Shown one piece after another: positions 1 to 9,110 of a stretch of 64,000 nucleotides of DNA. Position 1 is the first letter of the stretch. The number at the start of each line of letters is the position of its first letter. Source of the stretch: Bacillus sp. NTK071 (lineage in GTDB: Bacteria; Bacillota; Bacilli; Bacillales; Guptibacillaceae); assembly GCF_017303315.1 (NCBI RefSeq), contig NZ_JAFKOI010000002.1:341396-405395 (forward strand). Reading direction: 5' to 3'. The notes below the pieces were generated by a model. The model searched no databases, had not been told where the DNA came from, and saw only the letters and a list, made by a program, of their open reading frames with translations. Both the position numbers and the translations under genes were made by a program.

Positions 1-1102
1 TTAAATAGTTTGACGCTTCTTTAACGCCTTTATAAGCAAATTCACTCATACGAATAACTTCCTCTTTAGCCTGTCCAAGTGCAACAGAAGGAGAACGCTC
101 AATAAATACTGGATCAAGGTGCTTTGGTTTGTATTCAATGGTTGAATCTTCACCAGGAATAATCTTTGTCACAAGAATTGCAAGTCCAGCTATAAATGGA
201 AACTGAATTACTGTATTTGTGATATTAAAGATTCCGTGTCCAAAAGCAATCGTCATCTCAGGAGTTAAGTTTAACGAATCCCTAAGGTACTCGATAAACG
301 GCGTGTACGCGAATAAGAATATCAAGAAAATCGCTGTACCAATTAAGTTAAAGATTACGTGAGTAAGAGCTGTACGTCTGGCTGCTACAGATGCACCAAT
401 AGAAGCTAGTACTGCAGTAATCGTTGTCCCAATATTGTCACCGAACAAGACTGGCAATGCAGCTTGAAGGTCGAGAGCGTTTTGAGAATAGAGTCCTTGG
501 AGCACACCAATTGTTGCGCTTGAACTTTGTACAATCACAGTAAATACAGTACCAATAACAACCCCTAATAATGGGTTTGAGCTCATATTAACAGTAAGCT
601 CCTGGAAAGCTTCCAAGCTACGTAATGGTTTCATACCCGAACTCATGAGTTCAAGTCCAAAGAATAATGCACCGAAACCAAATACGATTTGGCCAGCGTA
701 ATTAACTTTCTTATTCTTAAAGAAGAAAATTAATAAAGAACCTACAGCGATAATCGGTAGTGCGTAATCTTTAATAGGAAAACCAATTATAAAAGCGGTA
801 ACGGTTGTTCCGATATTAGCTCCCATTACAACACCAATCGCTTGTTTTAACGTCATGAACCCTGCGTTAACAAGTCCAACGGTTAAAACTGTTGTTCCTG
901 AACTACTTTGAATCAGAATCGTTACAATTACACCAGCGAGAACACCCATAAACGGATTTGTTGTAAACCGATCAAGAATGTCTCTTAAGCGATCGCCAGC
1001 TGATCGTTGAAGGCCATCTCCCATATACTTAAGTCCAAACAGGAATATACCTAGACCTCCCACAAACTGAAAGATCATCTCCTGAACGTTGAGTTCCATC
1101 AT
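1..1102 (-). CDS. Na/Pi cotransporter family protein (NptA-like), 3' end beyond window
   Basis: Reading down from ATG at 1102 gives an open frame of 367 codons that runs off the left edge without a stop. The family moves phosphate with sodium across the cytoplasmic membrane. Both inverted repeats of the family are visible: a first QSSS motif (LIQSSSGTT) followed by GANIGTTVTA, and a second (IVQSSSATI) followed by GDNIGTTITA. The sequence then leaves the membrane (ERSPSVALGQAKEEV), where the PhoU-like cytoplasmic domain of long NptA proteins begins. The start follows an AAGGGG ribosome site 5 nt upstream; a second ATG comes directly after it. A good sigma-A promoter lies upstream. The family assignment is firm; the substrate (phosphate) is inferred from the family. 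Confidence 0.9.
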   Translation of the reverse strand, partial: MMELNVQEMIFQFVGGLGIFLFGLKYMGDGLQRSAGDRLRDILDRFTTNPFMGVLAGVIVTILIQSSSGTTVLTVGLVNAGFMTLKQAIGVVMGANIGTTVTAFIIGFPIKDYALPIIAVGSLLIFFFKNKKVNYAGQIVFGFGALFFGLELMSSGMKPLRSLEAFQELTVNMSSNPLLGVVIGTVFTVIVQSSSATIGVLQGLYSQNALDLQAALPVLFGDNIGTTITAVLASIGASVAARRTALTHVIFNLIGTAIFLIFLFAYTPFIEYLRDSLNLTPEMTIAFGHGIFNITNTVIQFPFIAGLAILVTKIIPGEDSTIEYKPKHLDPVFIERSPSVALGQAKEEVIRMSEFAYKGVKEASNYL

Positions 1103-1160
1103 TTCAACCCCTTGCACCTAGATTTATTTTTTCGACAATACTCAACAAAGTCCCTTGTCT

Positions 1161-1189
1161 ATTATCTACATCGATACCCCCTTTGTAAA
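1161..1189 (-). promoter_or_regulatory. sigma-A promoter for the Na/Pi cotransporter
   Basis: On the minus strand, TTTACA (1189-1184) and GATAAT (1166-1161) are separated by 17 nt. They lie about 60 nt upstream of the transporter start. Confidence 0.55.
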
Positions 1190-1332
1190 GAGTTAATATA
1201 GATTTGTAAATATATTATTGATATATCAAAATTGTTTCAGAAAAGTTTCAACAACCTTATTGTTCCCATCCGCCAATTTAAGCTAAACTGGTTTTGGAGG
1301 GAAGACCCCCCAGATGGAGAGGAGATTATGAT

Positions 1333-2124
1333 TTGAACGTTTTTAAACAACTCTATTACAGTTTATTTTCACCAAAGATGATGGCTCGCTTTCGGTTCCA
1401 GAAGCTTGGAAAGCCTATTTTTTATGTATTTCTGCTTATGCTAATTACTTCTGTACCAGTCGGGATCATCACGGCTGTTTCATTTACAAATGCCTATGAT
1501 GAGCTTAAAACGCACATGTCAGATGTGCCTGAATTTACATTGGAAGATGGTAAGCTAACCTCTGAACAATCAGAACCGCTCGTACGAAATAAAGATGGGC
1601 AAACTTTTATATTCGATGCGACTGGAGAAACTAAACCTGATGACGTTTTAGAATTTAATTCAGCCATCGCCTTTTTAGAAGATCGAATTATAGTAAATGA
1701 TGCTGGTACAAAACAGGAGTTTGATTATAGTAATTTCAGCACGATGACACTTACCAAACAGGATGTGAGTGAACTTTCTCAAAACCTTGATAGTCTGCTG
1801 CCAATCTTTATTCCATTACTTATCTTTGTTGTCTATTTATTTCAAACTGGCCTTAAGTTTATTGGCATTACGGTTCTTGCCACAATCGGTTTACTATTGA
1901 GAAGTATATCCAAACGTAAAGTATCCTATAAACAACTATGGGTGCTCTCTGTTTATGCAGTTACAATCCCAACTCTATTTTTTGCTATCATGGCAACTTT
2001 AAAAACTACAGTACCATTAGGATTCTTACTATACTGGTTTGTAGCAATTGCGCTTCTTTACTTAACGATTAAAGAAATACCGCTCCCGAAAAAGCGTGTA
2101 AAAAATGAGCGAACGATTGATTAA
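1333..2124 (+). CDS. DUF1189 family membrane protein
   Basis: About 263 residues. The N-terminal stretch LNVFKQLYYSLFSPKMMARF is typical of the DUF1189 family (B. subtilis YqgB/YvdJ type). One membrane segment near residues 30-50 is followed by an extracytoplasmic region of about 100 residues, then four hydrophobic segments in the C-terminal half. The TTG at 1333 is preferred because AGGAG precedes it at a normal distance. A TTG at 1294 would add 13 Pro/Arg-rich residues not expected in the family. The function is unknown. It sits divergently from the Na/Pi transporter and convergently with the NfeD gene. Confidence 0.8.
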   Translation: MNVFKQLYYSLFSPKMMARFRFQKLGKPIFYVFLLMLITSVPVGIITAVSFTNAYDELKTHMSDVPEFTLEDGKLTSEQSEPLVRNKDGQTFIFDATGETKPDDVLEFNSAIAFLEDRIIVNDAGTKQEFDYSNFSTMTLTKQDVSELSQNLDSLLPIFIPLLIFVVYLFQTGLKFIGITVLATIGLLLRSISKRKVSYKQLWVLSVYAVTIPTLFFAIMATLKTTVPLGFLLYWFVAIALLYLTIKEIPLPKKRVKNERTID

Positions 2125-2163
2125 AAGAGAGAAAGAGATAGATCAACTTATTTATTAACAACA

Positions 2164-2200
2164 AAGAAGGAGCATTCGCAAAGTTGGAATGCTCCTTCTT
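2164..2200. terminator. Bidirectional terminator between DUF1189 and nfeD genes
   Basis: A perfect 14-bp stem (AAGAAGGAGCATTC and its complement) around a 9-nt loop sits between two convergent genes. It has T-rich flanks on both strands but no long T run. Confidence 0.7.
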
Positions 2201-2226
2201 AATGTTCATATCCGGACTTACACATT

Positions 2227-2883
2227 TTATATAGGATGTCGCTTACTTTGTTCCTTTTGCTCCTCGATAACGATTCGCGTTCCATCAACAGACGTAATAA
2301 TGACTTCAACATCTTTGTTGATCCAGTTTCCTGCTGAAATGGCACTGTATTTCTTGTCATTTAATCGAATCGTACCACTTGGTCTGAACGCAGTAATCGT
2401 TATAGCCGTTTCTCCTATTAACCCCTTATACTCTTCATTCATGGAATTATAGCCCATTTCGCTACTTAGTCGATCCTTTAGTGTCATTTTAGTCCACATT
2501 GAACGCGCTTTGAAAACCCGTAGAAAAAGAAATGACCCTGCTGTACCGATCAAGAACCCACTTGATACAAGTAGCCCGTAAACGAAAGTAGGGGAAGGTA
2601 TAGCAACAGCAGTAACCATCATCAAGAGTCCAATTAATCCAAACGTTCCATCGTTTAATAGCTTCCCATCAAGGATAACCAGACCAAGGCCTACTGCAAA
2701 GACAAGCCCCATCCAGAGCATTGATGATAGTGACGTAAGATGAAAACTAAAGTAAAATGTAAGCATTAGAATTCCAATCAATCCAAAAATCCCTTTTACA
2801 CGGACGAGTAATTCGCCAAATAAGAAGAGCACACTAACTAGAATGACAAGAAAACCAACAATCGGTAACGATAAAATTCCCAT
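2227..2883 (-). CDS. NfeD family membrane protein (short form)
   Basis: About 218 residues. It has five or so hydrophobic segments in the first 130 residues and then the soluble NfeD OB-fold domain (IGETAITITAFRPSGTIRLN to TRIVIEE). NfeD proteins usually work with flotillin/SPFH partners in membrane microdomains. This copy has no such partner beside it; a long NfeD (yqeZ) with floA is elsewhere in the window. The start at 2883 follows AAGGAGG at 8-9 nt; an upstream in-frame ATG at 2910 has no ribosome site. It may share a transcript with the DUF1002 gene upstream (79 nt gap). Confidence 0.85.
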   Translation of the reverse strand: MGILSLPIVGFLVILVSVLFLFGELLVRVKGIFGLIGILMLTFYFSFHLTSLSSMLWMGLVFAVGLGLVILDGKLLNDGTFGLIGLLMMVTAVAIPSPTFVYGLLVSSGFLIGTAGSFLFLRVFKARSMWTKMTLKDRLSSEMGYNSMNEEYKGLIGETAITITAFRPSGTIRLNDKKYSAISAGNWINKDVEVIITSVDGTRIVIEEQKEQSKRHPI

Positions 2884-2962
2884 CCTCGCTCCCTCCTTCT
2901 CACTTCTCACTTCTCTCTTCTATTACGTTTAGAAGTGCAAAAAGTTTCAGTTTGTTACTAAG

Positions 2963-3838
2963 TTAAGATTGGAATATTCCTTTTAGACCATCAATAAGTG
3001 CAATAAAAAAGTCAAGGATCTTTCTAATAAAGGATTGCGTTTCTTCTTTATTTAGGAATTCATCAAGATTTTCTCTTGCATTCTCTAATTGACTCTTCAT
3101 TTGATCCCAATCGATATCAAGATTCTTCATTCGATTAAATAGTGCGACCAAACCATCAAGTTCATCCTGCGTCAGTTCAATCCCTGAATCACTAGCAATT
3201 TGCTTGATAAGTGTTCTAAGTTCTTCTTCTGTTTCTGGCGGATTTGTCGCAATCTCATCTTTGATCTTCGTCATTAATTCAGTAGCTTTATCTGCACCAA
3301 CACTATCGCTTAGCTTAGCTGTTGTAACAAGTTCTTGGTTAGCTACCTGCTTTTGTTCTTCAGGAATGACTTTGTCAGAACTAAGTTCATATGCCTTAAT
3401 AAGCCCTGTAAGCGCTGCAGTTCCAGACACTTCAGTTGGTGCTGTAACATAGATGTCTGCATCTTTCACACCCGCGGTTATTAGTGCATTCGCGTACATT
3501 TCATCTGTTACCCAGTTAATATTATTCGTTTCAACACTTAAGCCGGCATCCTTTTCTCCTATTGTTATGGAAGAAGAAGATAGTGCGCGTGTTCCAATTA
3601 GTGCTTTACTTATATAATCCCCGAGGTATTTGTGCTCCTCTTCATTCGATACACTAACTGTCATTGCATCTTTAGGCGCTTTCATTTCCTCTAACAAGTT
3701 CTGCTTTTGATCTTCTGATAAATCTTCTCCAAGAGTGACAATAACATCTCCAACACTAGCATCTGCTAGAGCAACAACAGGCATAATAGACATGATCAAC
3801 AACATAGATAGGATAAATGGAATTACTTTTTTTAGCAT
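2963..3838 (-). CDS. Secreted DUF1002 domain protein
   Basis: 291 residues. A clear signal peptide (MLKK, hydrophobic core, then VALADA) predicts export. The rest matches the DUF1002 family: SVGDVIVTLGEDLSEDQK near residue 28, NNINWVTDEMYANALITAG in the middle, and a helical C-terminal third rich in Glu and Leu. The role is unknown; the family occurs in spore formers and clostridia. The ATG follows AAGGAG at 7-8 nt. The coding sequence looks intact and normal for the region. Confidence 0.85.
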   Translation of the reverse strand: MLKKVIPFILSMLLIMSIMPVVALADASVGDVIVTLGEDLSEDQKQNLLEEMKAPKDAMTVSVSNEEEHKYLGDYISKALIGTRALSSSSITIGEKDAGLSVETNNINWVTDEMYANALITAGVKDADIYVTAPTEVSGTAALTGLIKAYELSSDKVIPEEQKQVANQELVTTAKLSDSVGADKATELMTKIKDEIATNPPETEEELRTLIKQIASDSGIELTQDELDGLVALFNRMKNLDIDWDQMKSQLENARENLDEFLNKEETQSFIRKILDFFIALIDGLKGIFQS

Positions 3839-4013
3839 GTTTTGATCTCCTTTTTAGCGTTAGGCTTCCGTTGATAAAGAGTGCTTTTACTCTTCATCTC
3901 CCTGTTATTTTACTCGACCCTTTGATGAAAGAAAAGATAAATCCACTAGAAAGGTGACATATTATGGATGGACAAGCATAGAGTAGAACTAAAATACTCT
4001 TTCAAGGAGAGCG

Positions 4014-4328
4014 GTGAAAGTTATGCGTAAACTTCTGTCTATATCGCTTTTTCTGCTTGTCCTTCATACCACATATTATGATTTAACGACTGGTACTCTA
4101 GCCTCTCACCCTGTTGTCTCAGTAGTAGACAACCCCATTGAAAAGGAAAACGAGCCATTCATTGTTTATCAAGTTAACGCTGGTGATACAGTCCTTTCAT
4201 TAGTTGAAAAAGCAAACGGGACGATTCCTGTTTCGATTGATACAATTGTTCACGATTTCGAAACATTAAACGAAATCCCACCCACCCGTATACAAATCGG
4301 AAAGAAATATAGAATCCCAACATACTGA
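4014..4328 (+). CDS. yqfZ: LysM domain protein, YqfZ-like
   Basis: 104 residues with an N-terminal hydrophobic segment (about residues 5-21) and a C-terminal LysM-like repeat: YQVNAGDTVLSLVEKANG at the start, IQIGKKYRIPTY at the end. LysM binds peptidoglycan, so the protein is likely exported or anchored and wall-associated. B. subtilis carries a LysM protein (YqfZ) beside ispG, so synteny supports the name. The start is GTG at 4014, 4 nt after AAGGAG; ATG at 4023 is also possible but 13 nt away. Confidence 0.75.
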   Translation: MKVMRKLLSISLFLLVLHTTYYDLTTGTLASHPVVSVVDNPIEKENEPFIVYQVNAGDTVLSLVEKANGTIPVSIDTIVHDFETLNEIPPTRIQIGKKYRIPTY

Positions 4329-4353
4329 AGTCGATTCGGTCAATCATTATTTC

Positions 4354-4383
4354 TTGTCAATAGCTCTCTAAAGTTGCTACAAT
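4354..4383 (+). promoter_or_regulatory. sigma-A promoter for ispG
   Basis: TTGTCA (4354-4359) and TACAAT (4378-4383) with an 18-nt spacer. This implies a leader of about 95 nt before ispG, which contains a small TCCC/GGGA hairpin of unknown role. Confidence 0.6.
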
Positions 4384-4486
4384 GGTGTAGTAATAAAGAT
4401 GAGTCTTATTCCCTATTGGGGAGTATATACAAAGCGATCTAAATCATGAGGTAAGCAATCCTACATGTAAAAGGAGCGATTTTCGC

Positions 4487-5605
4487 ATGAATGAAATTAC
4501 CCACCGTAGTAAAACTAGACCTGTTAAAGTAGGTCCTTTAACAATAGGCGGTAACAATGAAGTTATTATTCAGAGTATGACAACAACCAAAACGCATGAC
4601 GTTGAGGCAACAGTTGCAGAAATTAATCGTCTAGAAGAAGCTGGATGTCAGGTTGTCCGCGTAGCTTGTCCAGATGATCGAGCAGCAGATGCGATTCCAG
4701 AAATTAAAAAGCGAATCAACATTCCTCTCGTTGTTGATATCCACTTTAATTACAAGCTAGCTCTCAAAGCAATTGAAGGTGGCGCTGATAAAATCAGAAT
4801 TAATCCTGGTAATATCGGTCGTCGTGAGAAAGTCGAGGCAGTTGTAAAAGCAGCTAAGGAGAAGGGCATCCCCATTCGAATTGGTGTTAATGCTGGTTCT
4901 CTTGAAAGAAAAATTCTTGAGAAATACGGGTACCCAACTGCTGAGGGTATGCTAGAAAGTGCACTGCATCATATCAAAATTCTTGAAGACCTTGATTTCT
5001 ACGATATCATCGTTTCAATGAAAGCTTCTGATGTGAACCTTGCTACTGAGGCATATGAGCTTGCAGCACGTTCATTCGACTACCCACTGCACCTTGGTAT
5101 TACTGAATCTGGGACACTATTTGCTGGTACGGTAAAAAGTGCAGCTGGTCTTGGCGTTATCCTTTCAAAAGGAATTGGTAATACTGCTCGTATTTCACTA
5201 AGTGCAGATCCAGTTGAGGAAGTTAAGGTAGCAAGAGAACTTCTTAAATCATTTGGTCTTGCAGCCAATGCTGCAACCTTAATCTCTTGCCCAACTTGTG
5301 GTCGTATTGAAATCGACCTCATTTCAATTGCAAATGAAGTTGAAGAATACATTTCAACTATTAAAGCACCGATCAAAGTTGCAGTGCTCGGCTGTGCTGT
5401 TAACGGTCCAGGTGAAGCTCGCGAAGCAGATATCGGTATTGCAGGAGCTCGTGGTGAAGGACTATTATTCCGCCACGGTGAAATTATCCGTAAAGTGCCA
5501 GAAGAAACAATGGTCGAAGAGCTTAAAAAAGAAGTCGATAAAATAGCTGAAGAACATTACAAGAAAATGGAAGAAGAAAAGGCTAAAGCTGAAGCTAATT
5601 CTTGA
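4487..5605 (+). CDS. ispG: 4-hydroxy-3-methylbut-2-enyl diphosphate synthase (flavodoxin)
   Basis: 372 residues, the usual length for the bacterial short form. It reduces methylerythritol cyclodiphosphate to HMBPP in the MEP isoprenoid pathway using a [4Fe-4S] cluster. The TIM-barrel N-terminus ([19 protein letters not shown]) is intact. The cluster ligands are visible at Cys268 and Cys271 (CPTCGR), Cys303 ([10 protein letters not shown]) and Glu310. The ATG follows AAAGGAGCG. The acidic, lysine-rich tail after residue 350 is a normal extension. It is transcribed alone, with its own promoter and terminator. The next-to-last MEP enzyme gene product, IspH, is encoded at 14.5 kb. Confidence 0.98.
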   Translation: MNEITHRSKTRPVKVGPLTIGGNNEVIIQSMTTTKTHDVEATVAEINRLEEAGCQVVRVACPDDRAADAIPEIKKRINIPLVVDIHFNYKLALKAIEGGADKIRINPGNIGRREKVEAVVKAAKEKGIPIRIGVNAGSLERKILEKYGYPTAEGMLESALHHIKILEDLDFYDIIVSMKASDVNLATEAYELAARSFDYPLHLGITESGTLFAGTVKSAAGLGVILSKGIGNTARISLSADPVEEVKVARELLKSFGLAANAATLISCPTCGRIEIDLISIANEVEEYISTIKAPIKVAVLGCAVNGPGEAREADIGIAGARGEGLLFRHGEIIRKVPEETMVEELKKEVDKIAEEHYKKMEEEKAKAEANS

Positions 5606-5627
5606 TTATCCATTTCCTTTATATAGG

Positions 5628-5661
5628 AAAGCCTGACATCCAGTGGATGTCAGGCTTTTTC
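5628..5661. terminator. Terminator between ispG and yqfX
   Basis: AAGCCTGACATCC, a 3-nt loop, then the exact complement and TTTTTC on the plus strand. The reverse direction gives a shorter T run. Confidence 0.85.
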
Positions 5662-5676
5662 TAGAACGCATTTCGA

Positions 5677-6084
5677 CTAAAAGAATGGGGCGAAGAATAA
5701 ACTGATGATCATTGAAGCGGCACCGACACCAATTGCCCAAGAACCCAGCGTTGTGAGTCCTTTTCTTCTCGCAACAAATCCTACGACAATACCCGCTGCT
5801 CCAAGTATAACGGGTAGAATAAACAGCGAAAGGATCGATAAAGCTAGTGCGGCTACGCCAACTCCTACACCTGTCGTTTCCTGTTCCTTTCTCTTAGCTT
5901 CAAAGTGTTCTTGACGCTCCTCAGAAGTTGGACGTTCATTTTCAGGCGACTGCAAATAAGGACGGTCTAATACACCTGGTGCTACTTCGGCTGCAGCTTC
6001 TTCGAGGTATTCCTCTTCAGACTTGCTGTGCAACTCCCGTTCCTCGATGAAATCCAGATCCTCATCATGTCTGTCTTCTGTCAT
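5677..6084 (-). CDS. yqfX: YqfX-like membrane protein
   Basis: About 135 residues. The first 80 residues are very acidic (EEERELHSKSEEEYLEEAA) and probably disordered. They are followed by two hydrophobic helices joined by a short loop (GVAALALSILSLFILPVILG and LGSWAIGVGAASMIISLFF), the Gly-rich pattern of DUF4190-like proteins. The position between ispG and yqfW matches B. subtilis yqfX. The second ATG (6084) is chosen because GAGGG lies 6 nt before it but only 1 nt before the ATG at 6090. The function is not known. Confidence 0.75.
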   Translation of the reverse strand: MTEDRHDEDLDFIEERELHSKSEEEYLEEAAAEVAPGVLDRPYLQSPENERPTSEERQEHFEAKRKEQETTGVGVGVAALALSILSLFILPVILGAAGIVVGFVARRKGLTTLGSWAIGVGAASMIISLFFAPFF

Positions 6085-6243
6085 ATACATCCCTCACTTT
6101 AGCATGTTGTGGAGCATGATTAGTATTCGTAAGAGCTAGGGAGAATATGTTTTTTACATCAGTAAGATACTGCCAATTTTCAACTTAATGAGCTTCGAAT
6201 GTATGATATGATGAAGAAAGAACAAACATAAAGGAGTTCTTTT

Positions 6244-6822
6244 ATGACAATTAAACGACTTGGCCTTGATATTGATGGGACTGTTACAAGTCCAAAAACT
6301 TTTCTTCCTTACTTAAATTCTTCGTTCAACAAACAGCTATCTCTTTCAGATATTACTCAATATAACCTTGCAAACCTTCTTGACATTCCACAGGAAGAAT
6401 TCTATGAGTGGTTGAAAAGCAATGAAGAAACCATCTATTCAAATGCCATCATAGCTGAAGATGCACATCCCATATTAGAAGATTGGAAAGGGAATTACGA
6501 ACTGTTTTATATAAGTGCCAGGGGTGATCATTTACTGGATACAACTAGAAATTGGTTTACTACAAATAGCGTGCCGTATCATCACATTGATTTAATAGGT
6601 AAACATGACAAAATAAATTCCATTAAGAAGCACAAAGTCGATGTTTTCTTTGAAGATAAACATGATAATGCTTGTGACATAGCTGAAGAATGCGATATTC
6701 CCGTTATCCTTTTTAATACCCCTTACAATCAGGGCGCGGTTCCATTAGGTGTTAAACGATTAGATACTTGGCCAGAAGCAAGGATTTGGCTTCAACAATA
6801 TCACAAAAACGGAAGAGCATAA
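6244..6822 (+). CDS. yqfW: HAD-superfamily nucleotidase-like protein YqfW
   Basis: 192 residues. The HAD motif I, GLDIDGTVT, lies at residues 7-15 with both aspartates. Motif II is ISARGD near residue 97, and the C-terminal VFFEDKHDNACDIAE carries the acidic motif IV. This is the 5'(3')-nucleotidase-like HAD branch, with a small helical cap. The substrate is not known; phosphatase activity on nucleotides is inferred from the family. The ATG follows AAAGGAG. The gene is convergent with zur and shares a hairpin with it. Order matches B. subtilis. Confidence 0.85.
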   Translation: MTIKRLGLDIDGTVTSPKTFLPYLNSSFNKQLSLSDITQYNLANLLDIPQEEFYEWLKSNEETIYSNAIIAEDAHPILEDWKGNYELFYISARGDHLLDTTRNWFTTNSVPYHHIDLIGKHDKINSIKKHKVDVFFEDKHDNACDIAEECDIPVILFNTPYNQGAVPLGVKRLDTWPEARIWLQQYHKNGRA

Positions 6823-6831
6823 GCTCTTCCG
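6810..6831. terminator. Hairpin overlapping the yqfW stop, facing zur
   Basis: CGGAAGAGC and GCTCTTCCG around ATAA, lying across the yqfW stop and just before the zur stop. There is no strong T run, so the terminator call is tentative. Confidence 0.45.
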
Positions 6832-6837
6832 TCCTCG

Positions 6838-7254
6838 TTACTGTACCTGACACTCTCCGCACTTTCCATATACTTCGAATTTATGACCTGTTACTTTGAA
6901 CTCAGAATCGCCTACAGGTATATCTTCCATTGGACATGATTCAATTTGCCGCGTTCTTCCACATTGCAGACAGATCAAATGGTGATGATGATGATTAGTC
7001 GAACAGCTAAGTCGATAGCGCTTCTCGCCGTTCCACTCTGTCTCTTCTAGTATCTCAAGGTCTTTAAATAGCGTTAGATTTCGGTAGATCGTATCTACAC
7101 TCATTCCAGGATAGCTTTTTTGCATATGGATGAGTACATCCCTTGCAGATAAATACCTTTTTTCTTTTGCAAATAGTGTAACGAGATCTTCGCGTTTTTC
7201 TGTATATTTAAATCCCTCATCTTTTAGAATCCGCAATGCAGTAGATACATTCAT
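6838..7254 (-). CDS. zur: Zinc-responsive repressor Zur (Fur family)
   Basis: 138 residues with the Fur-family winged helix (residues 1-80; SVDTIYRNLTLFKDLEILEE is the recognition region). The dimer domain has a His run HHHHH near residue 88, CLQCGR near 96, and C-terminal CGECQ forming the structural zinc site. It is the last gene of znuC-znuB-zur, 18 nt after znuB. Zinc-loaded Zur normally represses zinc uptake, and a Zur-like box lies upstream of znuC, so autoregulation is likely. Name and specificity rest on context and the Cys/His pattern; Fur or PerR are less likely beside znu genes. Confidence 0.93.
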   Translation of the reverse strand: MNVSTALRILKDEGFKYTEKREDLVTLFAKEKRYLSARDVLIHMQKSYPGMSVDTIYRNLTLFKDLEILEETEWNGEKRYRLSCSTNHHHHHLICLQCGRTRQIESCPMEDIPVGDSEFKVTGHKFEVYGKCGECQVQ

Positions 7255-7272
7255 ACTTCCACCTCAAATATG

Positions 7273-8112
7273 TTAAGATTTCCTTTGTTTTAATCGCTTA
7301 AATAAAAGAACGCCTACAAGAATTAGCGCAGATAATAGTACAATAGTGCCTCCAGGGGCGATATCGAGATAATATGCCAGAACAAGCCCACCAAGTACTG
7401 CCATTTCTCCAAACAAAATGGAAAAGCCAATCGTTTGTTTAAACCCTTTAGCGATTCTAATACTTGCTGCAACAGGTAGCGTCATTAGAGCTGAAACAAG
7501 GAGTACGCCAACTATTTGCATTGAAACAGCAATGACAAAAGCGACGAGTAATATGAAAATAAATTGAATTGATTTCCCTCTTATACCCGAAACAACCGCA
7601 TGCTCTTCGTCGAATGAAAGAAAGAATAATTCCTTATATAGAAATGTTACGACAAGCAGTACCACTACCGTAATGACTGCAACTGCAATTAAATCATTAC
7701 GACTAATGGCAATTACGCTTCCAAATAAGTAATTGAACAAATCTGAATTAAATCCATCCGCAAGGGATAAGAAAACAACCCCAAGTCCTATACCACCAGA
7801 TAAAGTAATTGGAATCGCTAATTCTTCAAAATGTTTGTATACTTTCCTAAGCTGTTCAATAAATAACGAACCGGCTGCAGAAAACGCCATACCCATGTAG
7901 ACTGGGTTAATCCCTTGCCAAAATGCAGAATACTTTCCTATAAGAAGGCTTGCTGCAATCCCAGCAAGTGTAATATGAGAAAGAGCATCTGCAATCAATG
8001 CCTGCCTTCTAACAACAATAAACACACCAAGTAATGGTGCAATAATCCCAATTAAAACTCCTGCCAAAAACGCATTTTGTAAGAACTCAAATTTCCATAA
8101 AGCCTGAATCAT
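7273..8112 (-). CDS. znuB: Zinc ABC transporter permease
   Basis: 279 residues with about eight or nine membrane helices of the ABC-3 family (ZnuB/MntB/TroC). Family marks include APLLGVFIVVRRQALIADALSHITLAGIA near residue 25 and the late VGVLLVSALMTLPVAAS. It forms the channel with ZnuC. The start codon directly follows the znuC stop (TAAATG), so the two are translationally coupled. No gene for the periplasmic-type binding lipoprotein ZnuA is in this operon or window. Confidence 0.95.
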   Translation of the reverse strand: MIQALWKFEFLQNAFLAGVLIGIIAPLLGVFIVVRRQALIADALSHITLAGIAASLLIGKYSAFWQGINPVYMGMAFSAAGSLFIEQLRKVYKHFEELAIPITLSGGIGLGVVFLSLADGFNSDLFNYLFGSVIAISRNDLIAVAVITVVVLLVVTFLYKELFFLSFDEEHAVVSGIRGKSIQFIFILLVAFVIAVSMQIVGVLLVSALMTLPVAASIRIAKGFKQTIGFSILFGEMAVLGGLVLAYYLDIAPGGTIVLLSALILVGVLLFKRLKQRKS

Positions 8113-8889
8113 TTATACTCCTCCATGACCATGATCGTGATTTAAAACGTGGACATGGTGTCCATAAAACCCTGAGAGCTCACGATCATTAAACTGTTCA
8201 AATTCCTCCGTTTCGCCATGGAAATGAAGCGATTTGTTTAAGCATGCTACATGAGTAACCTTATCTGTAATGGTTCCTATATCGTGTGTAACAAGAAGTA
8301 GCGTAATTCCATTATCCTTATTTAACTTACCGAGTAGCTGATAGAAATCACTTGTGGAGTTTGCATCTACACCCACAGTTGGTTCGTCTAGAATAAGAAT
8401 ATCAGGGTTACTCACCAGTGCTCTTGCTATAAAGACTCTTTGTTGTTGACCACCTGAAAGGTCACCTATATTACTGGAACTATACTCTTTCATTCCAACA
8501 AGTTGCAGCGCATCGAGTACTGCATCTCGATGACTAGACTTCATAAACTTAAATAACCCCAACTTACTTGTTAGTCCCATTGATACAACTTCAAATACGG
8601 AAGCAGGAAATCCAGAATTAAAACTATTGGCTTTTTGAGAAACGTAACCAATTTTACTCCAATCATGGAATTTATTAATTTTCTGCCCAAATATGTTTAC
8701 ATATCCTTTTTGAGGTTTAAGCAGACCGAATATGATTTTAATTAAGGTTGATTTGCCTGATCCGTTTGGTCCTACGAGCCCAACAAAAGCTCCCTCAGGA
8801 ATTGAAAAAGTAATGTCATCAAGAACATAATCGTCTCCATAGTGAAACGAGATGTTTTGGAGATCAATGATCGTGTTAGAATTTGTCAT
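8113..8889 (-). CDS. znuC: Zinc ABC transporter ATP-binding protein
   Basis: About 258 residues. Walker A GPNGSGKS is at residues 40-47, the signature is LSGGQQQR, Walker B is ILILDEP, and the switch His is in LLVTHD. The C-terminus is His-rich (HHVHVLNHDHGHGG), as is common in zinc-transport ATPases. The ATG at 8889 is preferred over the TTG two codons upstream because of its distance from the weak AGG site. It is the first gene of the operon and sits downstream of a Zur-like box. Gene order resembles the Listeria zurAM-zurR arrangement. Confidence 0.94.
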   Translation of the reverse strand: MTNSNTIIDLQNISFHYGDDYVLDDITFSIPEGAFVGLVGPNGSGKSTLIKIIFGLLKPQKGYVNIFGQKINKFHDWSKIGYVSQKANSFNSGFPASVFEVVSMGLTSKLGLFKFMKSSHRDAVLDALQLVGMKEYSSSNIGDLSGGQQQRVFIARALVSNPDILILDEPTVGVDANSTSDFYQLLGKLNKDNGITLLLVTHDIGTITDKVTHVACLNKSLHFHGETEEFEQFNDRELSGFYGHHVHVLNHDHGHGGV

Positions 8890-8907
8890 AAACAAAACCT
8901 GCCATTT

Positions 8908-8927
8908 ATAAGAATGATTACGATTTA
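8908..8927. promoter_or_regulatory. Zur box candidate upstream of znuC
   Basis: On the minus strand, TCGTAAT-C-ATTCTTA matches the Bacillus Zur consensus TCGTAAT-N-ATTACGA perfectly in one arm and at 4 of 7 positions in the other. It lies 19 nt upstream of the znuC start. Confidence 0.6.
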
Positions 8928-9030
8928 CATTATGTAGTATACCGTATATGATGACAATTTGTAAATTTTGATTTACAGGGATAAAAGAGTTTTCACATGA
9001 AATTGCATGTAAATAAATTTAACTGTAGAT

Positions 9031-9066
9031 AAAATCCCCCATACCTATATAGGTATGAGGGATTTC
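9031..9066 (-). terminator. Terminator of the transglycosylase gene
   Basis: A long hairpin (AAATCCCTCATACCTA paired with TAGGTATGGGGGATTT) followed by TTTTATC on the minus strand, 45-80 nt after the stop codon. Confidence 0.75.
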
Positions 9067-9110
9067 TTTACGCTTCTCTAAGAGAAACGAAGGTGCTATT
9101 AGGTGTGCGA

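Noticed and set aside
1294-1332. TTG start at 1294 for the DUF1189 protein
   Set aside because: It adds a Pro/Arg-rich segment not seen in the family, and the better ribosome site precedes TTG 1333.
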